A stretch of DNA of 64,000 nucleotides, taken from positions 47,907,291-47,971,290 of the forward strand of contig CP154956.1 of the NCBI GenBank assembly GCA_039621445.1. Reading direction: 5' to 3'. Positions 50,788 through 61,639 of the stretch are shown piece after piece. Position 1 is the first letter of the stretch. The number at the start of each line of letters is the position of its first letter. A program made the translations under genes and the position numbers. The notes under the pieces were generated by a model, which saw only the letters and a program-made list of their open reading frames with translations, was not told the DNA's origin and ran no database searches. The DNA is from Euglena gracilis. Lineage: Eukaryota; Euglenida; Euglenophyceae; Euglenales.

Positions 50788-51424
50788 AAATGTTGGCTGG
50801 ACCCCCTGGGTTGTTTCAGACATACGGAGGGGAAACTGTGGTTGGACCTCGCTGGGTTTATTATCACGGTTGGGAAATTTTGGCTGGACCTGTTGGGTTT
50901 TTTTCTGTCAGAAATACGGTTGGGGAATACGGCTGGAACCCCCATGGCTTTTTTAGAGTTTCAGAGATTTTATGTTTGAATCCTCTGGTTTTTTTTTCAG
51001 AATTTGCTTTGGGACGGTTTGGCTGTTCCCCCATGGGACTAAAGGGGAACGCTAGTGAACGTACTTCTAAGTGTTCCCTGGCCCGAAGGGGGTGAACGCC
51101 GGTTCTGTCCTGAACCCGGCGTCTCTAAAACGCCGCTTTAAACAAGGGGTGGCGGACGCCGGTTCTGTCCTGAACCCGGCGTCCCCGGACGCCGGTTCCG
51201 TCCTTATTTTGCACTCAGCAATTGTGCCTTTTATCCCCTTTCATCCAAGGAGATTTTTGTTTCTGGGGTCACATTGGCACACTTTTTTACACAAAATACA
51301 GTCCCAAACCGGACGCCGGGTTTTGGACAGAACCGGCGTTCCTAACGCCGGGTTTTAGGACAGAACCGGCGTCCGGAGAACCCGTGGGGGGGACGCCGGT
51401 TCTGTCCTGAACCCGGCGTCTCAA

Positions 51425-51935
51425 ACGCCGGTTTAAATAACAAAATCCCTTCTGTGTTGGCAACATACTCGGGGGCTAAGTCGTTTTTGTGGCCCACTTT
51501 GGCATAGGCGGGGGGGGCTCCGCCCCCCCCCCCCCCCCCCCCCCCCTCAAATAACAAAATCCCTTCTATGTTGGCAATAGACTTGGAGGGATAATACCTT
51601 TTTTTTTGTGCAAATTTTGACTTATATTGAGAATTCAATGGGGAGAGGTGTACTTTTGTCAAAAGTGGCCCAAAATGGACATTTCCCCCCAATTTTTTTG
51701 CATATTAACCCCCGATTGGGGGGTTCTGGAGCCATTTGGGTGGGTTTTGACTGGTGTTGAGGTGATTTAGACAAAAAAAATTTCCCAGGGGGGGGGCTCA
51801 AAAGTCGGCGGTTTTGACCCGTTAGTACATTAGAGTGGGTAGTCGGCCGACCAGTCGGCCGACTACCCAATTGGTCCGCCGACTAGTCGGCCGACTACCC
51901 AATTGGTCGGCCGACTAGTCGGCCGACTACCCACT
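51425..51935 (-). mobile_element. Reverse-strand partial copy of the 23.8-25.3 kb element
   Basis: It contains one unit of the 24-kb array, the 'ttggggggttctggagcc' interior, 'aaaagtcggcggttttgacc' and CGGCCGACTA ends. Confidence 0.88.
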
Positions 51936-52115
51936 ATCACCCCCCCCCCCTTATTGTCCCCCCCCCTTATTGTCCCTGGGCCCCGGCCGACGGGGGATTT
52001 TTTGGCCCGGCCAATGAAATTCCTTTGGTACCCCCTTATTATCCCCCCCCCCTTATTGTCCGGTCGGGCCTCCCGGGGAGAGGTCGGTGGGACAATAAGG
52101 GGGGGGGGGGTGGTA
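51936..52115. mobile_element. TTATTGTC-family G/C-tract element
   Basis: Fourth copy in the window. It lies between a CGGCCGACTA end and a GGGCCGACC end. Confidence 0.88.
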
Positions 52116-52133
52116 CCCCCCCCCCCGGGGGGT

Positions 52134-52331
52134 AGATCTGGCCTGGGGGGGGGGGGGTAGTGGGCCGACCCTAGGGTCGGCCCAATACGACCCTAGGGTC
52201 GCTAAAGTCGCTAAAGTCGCTAAGGTCGCTAGGGTCGCAGTGGGCCGACCCTAGGGTCGCCCATCCTAGGGTCGTGGGCCGACCCTAGGGTCGGCCCACC
52301 CCCCCACCCCGCCCCCCCTTTTTTTTCTTTT

Positions 52332-52369
<38 letters not shown>

Positions 52370-55112
52370 TCGTTTTTTTTTTGTTTGTTTTTTTTTTTGT
52401 CTTTTTGTTGTTTTCGGTTTTTTTTCAAATACAAAGAAAACAAAACTAAGAAAAATTAATATTGATTACTGATGCTAAAATACACCCCAAAATCACTACG
52501 TGACATAAGGGATTTGGTGATTTTGGGGCCCTTGAACAGTTGAGCAACACAAGGGATTTGCCCCCCCAAAATGATTTGAAAACACAACGGACTTGCCCCC
52601 CAAAACGACTTGGAGACACAAGGGATTTTGTTATTTATGGGCCCTCGATCAATTAAACAACACAATGGATTTACCCCCAAAACGATTTGGAACCACAAGG
52701 GATTTGCCCCCCCAAACGACTTGGAGACACAAGGGATTTTATTATTTTGGGGCCCTCGATCGGTTGAACAACACAAGGGATTTGCCCCCCAAAACGACTT
52801 GGAGACACAAGGGGTTTTTTTTATTTTGGGCCCTCGATTAGTTGGACAACACAAGGGATTTGCCCCCCAAAACGACTTGGAGACACAAGGGATTTCCCCC
52901 CCAAAACGACTTGGAGACACAAGGGATTTTATTATTTTGGGGCCCTCGATCGGTTGAACAACACAAGGGACTTGCCCCCCAAAACGACTTGGAGACACAA
53001 GGGGTTTTTTTTATTTTGGGCCCTCGATTAGTTGGACAACACAAGGGATTTACCCCCCAAAACAACTTGGAAACACAAGGGACTTGCCCCCCAAAACGAC
53101 TTGGAGACACAAGGGATTTTATTATTTTGGGGCCCTCGATCAATTGAACAACACAACGGATTTACCCCCAAAACGATTTGGAACCACAAGGGATTTGCCC
53201 CCCAAAACGACTTGGAGACACAAGGGATTTTATTATTTTGGGGCCCTCGATCGGTTGAACAACACAAGGGATTTGCCGCCCAAAACGACTTGGCAACACA
53301 AGGGATTTGCCCCCCCAAAACGACTTGGAGACACAAGGGATTTTATTATTTTGGGGCCCTCGATCGGTTGGACAACACAAGGGATTTCCCCCCCAAAACG
53401 ACTTGGAGACACAAGGGATTTGCCCCCAAAACGACTTGGAAACACAAGGGATTTGCCCCCCAAAACGACTTGGAGACACAAGGGATTTTATTATTTTGGG
53501 GCCCTCGATCGGTTGCACAACACAAGGGATTTGCCGCCCAAAACGACTTGGCAACACAAGGGATTTGCCCCCCAAAACGACTTGGAGACACAAGGGATTT
53601 TTATTATTTTGGGGCCCTCGATCGGTTGAACAACACAAGGGATTTGCCGCCCAAAACGACTTGGCAACACAAGGGATTTGCCCCCCCAAAACGACTTGGA
53701 GACACAAGGGATTTTTATTATTTTGGGGCCCTCGGTCGGTTGGACAACACAAGGGATTTCCCCCCCAAAACGACTTGGAGACACAAGGGATTTGCCCCCC
53801 AAAACGACTTGGAAACACAAGGGATTTGCCCCCCAAAACGACTTGGAGACACAAGGGATTTTATTATTTTGGGGCCCTCGATCGGTTGCACAACACAAGG
53901 GATTTGCCGCCCAAAACGACTTGGCAACACAAGGGATTTGCCCCCCAAAACGACTTGGAGACACAAGGGATTTTTATTATTTTGGGGCCCTCGATCGGTT
54001 GGACAACACAAGGGATTTCCCCCCCAAAACGACTTGGAGACACAAGGGATTTGCCCCCAAAACGACTTGGAAACACAAGGGATTTGCCCCCCAAAACGAC
54101 TTGGAGACACAAGGGATTTTATTATTTTGGGGCCCTCGATCGGTTGCACAACACAAGGGATTTGCCGCCCAAAACGACTTGGCAACACAAGGGATTTGCC
54201 CCCCAAAACGACTTGGAGACACAAGGGATTTTTATTATTTTGGGGCCCTCGATCGGTTGAACAACACAAGGGATTTGCCGCCCAAAACGACTTGGCAACA
54301 CAAGGGATTTGCCCCCCCAAAACGACTTGGAGACACAAGGGATTTTTATTATTTTGGGGCCCTCGGTCGGTTGGACAACACAAGGGATTTCCCCCCCAAA
54401 ACGACTTGGAGACACAAGGGATTTGCCCCCCAAAACGACTTGGAAACACAAGGGATTTGCCCCCCAAAACGACTTGGAGACACAAGGGATTTTTATTATT
54501 TTGGGGCCCTCGATCGGTTGGACAACACAAGGGATTTCCCCCCCAAAACGACTTGGAAACACAAGGGATTTGGCCCCCAAAACGACTTGGAAACACAAGG
54601 GATTTGCCCCCCAAAACGACTTGGAGACACAAGGGATTTTATTATTTTGGGGCCCTCGATCGGTTGAACAACACAAGGGATTTGCCGCCCAAAACGACTT
54701 GGCAACACAAGGGATTTGCCCCCCAAAACGACTTGGAGACACAAGGGATTTTATTATTTTCGGGCCCTCGATCAGTTGGACAACACAAGGGATTTACCCC
54801 CAAAACAATTTCAAAACACAAGGGATTTGCCCCCCAAAACGACCTCAAGTCCAACCTCAAGTCCAACTTGAATTCCTGTTCAAATGGGTAAAAAAAATTC
54901 TCCACATTTTTTTTGGGGGGGGGGGCGAGGTCGTGGGGTGGGCCGACCCTAGGGTCGGCCCACGACCCTAGGACGGGCGACCCTAGGGTCGGCCCACTCC
55001 ACAGCCTGGGGGGGGGGGTCGACCTTAACGACTTTAGCGACCCTAGCGACCCTAGGGTCGTATTGGGCCGACCCTAGGGTCGGCCCACTACCCCCCCCCC
55101 CAGGCCAGGTCC
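52134..55112. mobile_element. TIR element of the GGGCCGACC family enclosing a satellite array
   Basis: Left end 52134-52312 and right end about 54933-55112 are mirror-related: AGATCTGGCC / GGCCAGGTCC outer words, GGGCCGACCCTAGGGTCGGC palindromes, and TCGCTAAAG / CTTTAGCGA runs. Between them are a poly-T tract (52318-52398) and the array at 52503-54838. The same end type without a satellite occurs at 4578-4868. Confidence 0.8.
52503..54838 (+). repeat. Satellite array with higher-order structure
   Basis: Two unit types alternate: a short one around 'aacgacttggagacacaagg' and a longer one containing 'ttattttggggccctcgatc'. About 19 long units are present. Blocks of several units repeat (for example 53345-53600 and 54000-54230), i.e. 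a higher-order pattern. The 619-codon plus-strand frame and several long minus-strand frames arise because the units lack stop codons; they are not taken as genes. Confidence 0.97.
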
Positions 55113-56460
55113 GGGAGCCCCCCCCCCCCCCCACCTAACGTTTGACACCCCGCCCCCCCCCCCCCCCCGTGGGTCCTAGGGGGTCCTGGGGGGGGGAACT
55201 GGCCATGACTCTCACGAGAGGCAGAAAACTAGTGATGATGGGGGGGGGGGCGGTGAGGGGGTGCAGACCCCCCTCCCCCCGCACCGGTGGTTGTAGGCCA
55301 CTGGACCCCCCATCGGTGGCGTTAATCGCTTGCCTCGGGGTTCAGGGTGTGGGGGGGGGGCATGGGGAGGATGAAAGGAATAATGGGGGTGTGGGGGGCT
55401 GCCCCCCCCCGCATCGCGCATCGGTGGCCATGGACCACCGGAACCCCCCCATCCAGGGCAGAACGGGAAGGCCTGGTGGGGGGGGGTCGACCCCCCTCAC
55501 CCGGGAGATGGGGGGGGGTCGACCCCCCCCCCACCCACCACAGCATTTTCACCGATTTCGGGAAAACGGGGATTTTGGCCAGAAAATTTTTTGAAAATTT
55601 TTGGAAAAATGAACCAAAAACACATGATTTTTTGATGGAAACCCACATTTTTATCTCAAAAAATCTCAAAAAAATTTCAAAAAAATCAGGGTTAAAAATT
55701 GAAAATTTCGGCACAGTCAAATTTTACTGACATTTTTTCTCTCTGAAATTTTTTTGGACTTTTAATGGATTTTTTTGCTTCAATAACCTCTCAAAATCAA
55801 ATTTTTAGAAAATGTTGAATTTTTGGAAGGTGTGAAAAAATGGGGTTTTGGGTGGTTTTTGGGGGGGCCCCCTGCAGGCTTCTTTTTAAGTCACTTGACC
55901 CGCCGGGGGGGGGGAGGTGGGTGGGTCCGGGCCGGGCCGGACCCCCCCCTGGGGTCCCATGCCGGAGGCGCAGGGTATACCTTTTCAGTGCGAAGCGCCG
56001 AAATTTTTTGAAAATTGCCTTTAACGGGCCCGATTTTTAGGGGGGTCCCCCCCCAGGGGGTCCCGCGCCACCCTGGGTGGGTGGAGGGGGGACCCCCCCT
56101 CCCCCCCGGGGGGTCTTAAAAAGAAGCCTGGCCCCCCTGTATGGGTTCCAAAATGGGTCAAAATCACACCCGGCACCGAAGGCGCCGGAAAATTTTTTCG
56201 GGTCCAAAAATTGGAAATATGGGAAGAGGTGGTGGAGGGGGGTGGTCGACCCCATACGCATCTTCCAGTGTATGTCCGGGACCTGAAGAAGCCAAAGTTT
56301 CATCACTTCAACTGGGCAAAGGATCGGTAATGGAACGTCCACCGGCCCAGAATGGAAAAAAAATTGGCCTAAAAATTTGTGCCTGAAAAGCAGGGTGCAG
56401 GAACCAAGGTTTTGGGGAGTGGAATGCAACAAGGCCCCCAAATATGCAGTTTAAATTTTG
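55113..56460. other. No gene; G/C-tract repeats and AT-rich spacer
   Basis: 55140-55550 is G/C runs. 55600-55830 is AT-rich. 55860-56200 holds G/C runs with 'gtgcgaagcgcc' (55989-56000) and 'ggcaccgaaggcgccgg' (56172-56188) hairpins. Confidence 0.55.
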
Positions 56461-56463
56461 CAG

Positions 56464-59400
56464 AATGTAAAAAAAGTAATTGGTGCTGTCGAACTTCGAA
56501 GGGTGATCCAGTCCTATGCAGCCGGTCTCCAAGGACCCTCCATCCATTGCCTTTCTCAAGAGTTGGCAAAGAACAGCCTGCTTGCAGCTGTGGTGGGTGC
56601 TGTTGGAGGTCTCATTGTTGTGGCTCTGCTCCAGTGGATACAGAAGAAGTCTCGCACATGGCGACTCCACTGCTTATTTGCCCCATCCAAAGTTATTTGG
56701 ATTCCCGTTGTAGCATGTTGTAGCATGCTGACACCGAAAAGTCTGCACTTTATCCAATTTCTTTTCAACCTTTATCCAAAGATGTTTGTTCAAATTTGCA
56801 TTTGTTTTGGTCAGTTTGCACAGTTGCCTGGCAAGCCTTTATTCTTCACGTTCTGTCATACCCAACTCACCAGGGAATGTCAGGGCAATTTTATCAGATT
56901 GCACGGCGGAATAAATTTGGCGTAACAGCCAGGTCTTTGCTTAAGGGTTCTCAGCACCTTGGGGGGGGGGGGCTGGACTGCAGCTAGTCCAAGTTTGGTT
57001 AGTGGAAATCCAGGGGTGGTCCGCAAGCAGGCGAGCGCCAAAAGCCTTTTCCTGCACCCCTTAAAATGGCCAAAATTGCCCATTTTGGCCAAAATTCTGG
57101 AATACAATGCAAGTTTTTTGAAACACAAGACAAATATTCCTTTTGTGCCGTGCCAAAAATTCTGCACCTCTGGGATACATTTGTGGGCTGTGGGTAAGAA
57201 TTAAGATGCTTTTGACAATTGTTTGGCAAGTTTTTTTTCGGTTATCAGGGTGGCAACATCAGGTTTTATGGGAGGTTCTGCCTTTGGTTTACTTTCTTTC
57301 AAAAAGAGGTTGAGAATTTGCCATGGCATTGAAAAGGGTATTTGTTGCAACCCCTCTCACACAACAAGCACCTCCTTCTCACAGAAGAAATAGGCTTATT
57401 CTTTGTTCATTTTTCACACAGAGGGTTTTCTCTTTGGCCATTGACGTGCAAAGGTTTGTTTTTTTGCGTGATGGTGCTTGTTGCAAGGGGTGGCAAGTAT
57501 CACTGCAGTTCCAAGTGCAGGACTCAATTTCCAAGATCCTGGGTTTCAAGCAACAACAATAGCTGCATTCCCGATCAGAGAGTTGTGTGTTATATTGCAG
57601 TTCATCTCTGCATGTGTTTCGATCTTTTTTTTTGAGAGAATGATCTCAAAAAGCCCAAGCCGAAAGTGCAGCAAGAGCCCAAGCAGAAAATGCAATCACT
57701 CTGATCACTCCACTTGCCCCCCCCCCCCTGGGGGGCAAGTCGGTCTATTGCTTCAGGGTTCGCAGTCGCTGGACTGCAGCTGGTCCAAATTTGGCTTGCG
57801 GAAATCCTGGTGGACCCCCCTGGGGGTCTGCTAGCAGGGCTAGCGAGTGGGAAAAAATTTCCAGTGACTGGCGGGCGCGAAGCGCCAAAAATTTATTGGA
57901 ACCCCAAAACTGGCCATTTTTTGGCTGTTTTTTATGGTTTTTTGAAACAAAATCAGCCAAAAAAACCCCCTGATTTCCACCTGAACCTAGGGTAAACTTT
58001 TCCTTTGGCCAAGAACAGGATTTTTTTTTTAGATTATTTTCCTCCTTATTTCTCAAAAATGAATTCGATATGTGTGATCAGGGTTTTTTTGGAATTTTGC
58101 TTGGCTCTTGTTTGCCAGTTGCATCCGTGACCACTGCATTGTCATCTCTCTGTCGTTAGCAAAGAAAGTTGCAACCCCAGAAGAGGCGCGTGTGTTGTGG
58201 AAGCTTGATGGATACATTTGGTGTTTGTTCTTTTTGCACCACATGTACTTCATTTTTTGTTTCCTCCTGCCAAGGCTTTGCTGTGGTCAGGCTTCACAAA
58301 TACTCAGATGACTCGTGAGTGAAGCAAGAACAGACCCATTTCCAGCATTCTGGACATCCGAAGCGACCTGGAGGGTTCGGATCGCGGCCGCATTCGGGGT
58401 CCCAACAAGGGGTCCGTTGACATCCCGATGTTCCAAGCCAAGTCAACTTACGATTCCACCCTGGGAAAGCGCGTTGTAACACAACAGGTGAACCCACAGT
58501 GGCTGGAGCAGGTCAAAGCCAAGTTCCAGAAGGACTCCAAGGTCATTGTGATGTGCTCAGATGGTGACAAGCGTTCAAGGCAGGCTTTGCACATCCCTGC
58601 ATTCCATCATAATTTTGCTAGTTTCCTACTTTGCAAAAGCACAAATAGCTGTGAATGTGTAAAAAATGCACAGCGCTCTGGAGAACAATATTTCGTCATG
58701 TGTGGGATCTAAGTTGAAATGCACATTGTTAAAATTGCCCCCCCCCCCCTGTCCAATGAACATCCCCTAATTCCGACCACCCCCTAATTCCGACCCACCC
58801 CCCAGTCCGGGGTTGCAGGTCAGGGGGTGTGTACGACCACAACCCTGGTCGGGGGTTGTAGGAACCCGGTTGGTGGGCAAGGGGGATGGGGGGGGGCTAC
58901 CAATTTTTTCCCTTTGAGCAAGACAGGTGCGCCAAGAGGCTTTCTTACCAAATGTTATGCTTGGCAAACCCCTCAGGTGGTTTCTTGACTCTTGCCATCA
59001 AACAGATATGAGCTGTGAATCCTGTTTAACAATTCTCAGTCATCAATTTGGCTAGAAATAAATCCACCTAAAAAAGCCATGTGAATGTGAAAAGCACCAG
59101 TCCACCCTCTTTTGCGTTTGGGAAAACAAATATTTCGTTCCGTTTGTGTGGGATCTAAGTTGAAATGCACATTGTTAAAATTGCCCCCCCCCTGTCCAAT
59201 GAACATCCCCTAATTCCGACCACGACCCCCTAATTCCGACCACCCCAGTCCGGGGTTGCAGGTCAGGGGGTGTGTACGACCACAACCCTGGTCGGGGGTT
59301 GTAGGAACCCGGTGTGGGGAGGGGGGGGTGCCCATGGGGGGGGGGGGCCAATTTTTTTTGTTTTTTTTGAGTGCCAAGAGGCTTTTGTGTTCCATTTTTT

Positions 59401-60107
59401 CCCCTCAGTGGTCCCCCCACTTGGCTAGATCGAATGGCGTTTCCCCCATCCATTCCCACCCTTTCAGGCCAGGATTCCTTTTTTTTTGAAAGAAAAGCGT
59501 TAACCAATGTCCACCCTCATTTTTTTGTCTGTTTGGTGGTCATGGGCATTTCATGGTTTCCGTTTGGGGCTTTGGGTCAGGTTTACAAGAGAAAATGCTG
59601 GCCTGGTTTATTCCCTCCCCCATCATCTGGGCCTCCATGGGGGAGATGTCGGCATGGTACCCCGCCCGACCACCCCTGTTTACCAACCACCCCGGGTCGG
59701 GGGTTGCAGGTCGGGGGGCACGTTTGACCCCCCCCCCTGGTCGGTGGGCAACCCGGTCAGTGGGCGAGGGGGGGGGGTTGCAAGGTGAGCCCATGAATCG
59801 GGAGGGGGGAGTCTCAAGCGTTTTTTTTTTTTTTTGCATTTGTGTTCCATTTTTGTTGAGGGTCTGTGTTGCATCCCCCCGCCTGCATGAACATGCTCTG
59901 CACAGAATTACCAAAAAAACAAACAAACAATTTCAATGCCTTTACAAAGGAAGCATCTATGCTGGGATGGTTGGGAATGCTTTGGCAGCAGAGGGCTTTC
60001 GGAACCTTGTGCTCTTGGGAGGAGGCTTCAATGCGTGGGATCAAATCTTTGACAAGAAACTGCTGGTGAGGAACGCTGCTGCAAGAGCAACACGCAGTGA
60101 ATGGCAG
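56464..60107 (+). CDS. Membrane-anchored rhodanese-like protein, copy 1 (several exons)
   Basis: Proposed exons: about 56464-56653 (after TTTTGCAG), coding VKKVIGAVELRRVIQ and a membrane helix (LLAAVVGAVGGLIVVALLQW) ending in basic residues; 58160-58214, coding KKVATPEEARVLWKLDGY; 58346-58588, coding ILDIRSDLEGSDRGRIRGPN, GSVDIPM and KVIVMCSDGDKRSR; about 59906-60107, coding YAGMVGNALAAEGFRNLVLL and GGGFNAW. DGY-hLDhRSD..., IPM, C-x-DGDKRS (candidate active-site cysteine) and LLGGGFNAW are the rhodanese fold in order. The single helix before the domain recalls thylakoid rhodanese-like proteins, so a plastid membrane location is plausible. Donor sites are not clear GT; the first could be GC. 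N-terminal targeting exons and the end lie in unresolved sequence. Confidence 0.7.
56945..57170. repeat. Intron repeat, copy A
   Basis: 'ggactgcagctagtccaagt' and 'gtggaaatcc' match 57768-57810, which has 'ggactgcagctggtccaaat' and 'gcggaaatcc'. Both are followed by G/C runs and GGCGCC-like hairpins. Confidence 0.75.
57712..57965. repeat. Intron repeat, copy B
   Basis: Partner of 56945-57170. It contains 'gggcgcgaagcgcc' (57874-57887), a GAA-centred hairpin. Confidence 0.75.
58697..58885 (+). repeat. Intron direct repeat, copy 1
   Basis: 'gtgtgggatctaagttgaaa' through 'acaaccctggtcgggggttg' recurs at 59145-59305 with few changes. Confidence 0.9.
59145..59310 (+). repeat. Intron direct repeat, copy 2
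   Basis: Second copy of 58697-58885. A more diverged relative lies at 59690-59760. Confidence 0.9.
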
Positions 60108-61240
60108 GTTGATCCAGTGAATTGGGGCCAGGTTTCCCCTCTGGCTGCTTTGGTTTCATTGGAACTCAGCTTTGAGGCAGGTTTTGATTTCATTTGGGCC
60201 AGTTGGGCCCAAGGCACAACTGGCCAAAAAAGCCAGAAAGCTTTAAGAAAGACTCAAAATTCCAAATCTTCGGTTTTGAGGATCCACAATTTGTCAGACG
60301 AAGAAATCTCATGATGTTTCAACCGTTTTGTCTTATTTTGCACAATGAAAATTCTCCACCTGCTTGGCGAATTTTCGCACATTGGTTCAACTGCAGGTTT
60401 GATTGAGTTCCAGAGTCTTTTCTGGCCAAGAGCTGTATTAAACAAACACACCATTACTCAGTGTTTCAGCAATGGATGTGCTATGACGTTCAGGGTTGCA
60501 GACAGAAGGCGATGTTTGGTTCCATATTTTCGGTCTGGGTGAAGGGTGTCCTGCCACTGGCCAGTGGGCTGCTGCAGTTGGGATGGCAGCACCTCCATCC
60601 AGGGTCAGTAAACCAGTTTGCGCTATATCTTGGTGATGAGTCATTATTTCAAGGTGGTCAGATCCAAATTGTGCATTTTGGTTGTTCTTGGGGGCTTCTT
60701 TAAGCCCCCCCCCCCCGCAGTCCACAGTGCTACAGCCCCCCTGCACCAAAGCAGATACCTTTTTTTTAACGTTCTTGCGTAGGGGGGCAGGCTGATTTTT
60801 AAGGTGATAACTGATTGACCGTCGAACGTCACAACATCTGGCATAAACATTCCTTATTCTTCGCCTGCGGTGTATTGCGTGCCTTGCTTTCACCTCTTTC
60901 TTTCGCCCCTTTCACCCCCTCAGAACCCCTCCCGGGGGGCCCATAGGGAGTGAGGGTGGGTCCGGACTCCCCTCCGGTTCTTAAAAAAAAAACCTCTCTC
61001 CATGGGCTGAAATGGCTATTTTCAAGGGAAATTAGCCCGGGTTGAGCTTATGGGCAGGCTCCCCGTGGCACAAGCTTTGGTCATTGCTGGCATCCTTGTC
61101 CCCAGAGCATATTTTTTCGTCGATTTTGGTGATTTAAAGAAAAGTCGGGTTCCCTTCCAGGATGGGGCTTTGGCTGGGTGGCTATCTGGGCTCTGGCTCC
61201 ACCACAGGTGTACAACACCCCGACAACGCCATCAGCCCCA
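60108..61240 (+). other. Unresolved exons or intron
   Basis: Short open stretches occur at 60340-60440, 60500-60620 (after GGTTGCAG) and 61050-61160. None has a recognised motif. They could hold the 3' end of rhodanese copy 1 or the 5' exons of copy 2. Confidence 0.3.
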
Positions 61241-61249
61241 AACAGACCA

Positions 61250-61630
61250 TGCTGTACCCCCCCCCCCCTATGTCCAACGACCCCTATGTCCAATGACCCC
61301 CCCCCCCCCCCCGGTCAGAGGACACCTTTTCGGAGGTTTGACCAAATTTTGGCCAAAAATTTGGCCAAAATGCCATTTTTGACACTTTTGGGACAAAAAT
61401 TTGTCAAATTGCCCAAAATTTTCCGCGCAAAGCGCCGGAAGGGAAAATTTGGGCATTTTTGGGTGGGTAGGGACCCGGGTACCCACCAACTTTCTTTTGA
61501 CCCCATGTCCAACGACCACCCCCCCCGGTCAGAGGACACCTTTTTGGTCACTACCCTATGTCCAACGACCCCCCCCCCCCGGTCAGAGGACAGAGGTTAC
61601 CGGTCATTGGACATAGGGGGGGGGTACTAA
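61250..61630. mobile_element. TATGTCCAA-variant G/C-tract element
   Basis: Copies of 'ctatgtccaacgaccccccc' and the mirrored 'cattggacatagggg' enclose a core with a 'gcgcaaagcgc' hairpin. Same architecture as the TTATTGTC family. Confidence 0.78.
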
Positions 61631-61639
61631 GTGAGTGTT

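Larger units (their letters stand above)
49681..51436. mobile_element. TIR element with 230-bp arms and minisatellite interior
   Basis: 49681-49912 and about 51207-51436 are mirror images, including non-palindromic sequence such as 'ccttggatgaaaggggataa'. The interior (about 50045-51045) is a degenerate tandem array around 'tggctggacccccctgggtt' and 'cagaaatacggttggg', with a TTATTGTC element (50606-50787) and an endonuclease fragment (50182-50400) inserted. Confidence 0.85.

Noticed and set aside
53032-54891. 619-codon plus-strand ORF
   Set aside because: It is a translation of the satellite array; equally long frames exist on the minus strand over the same units.
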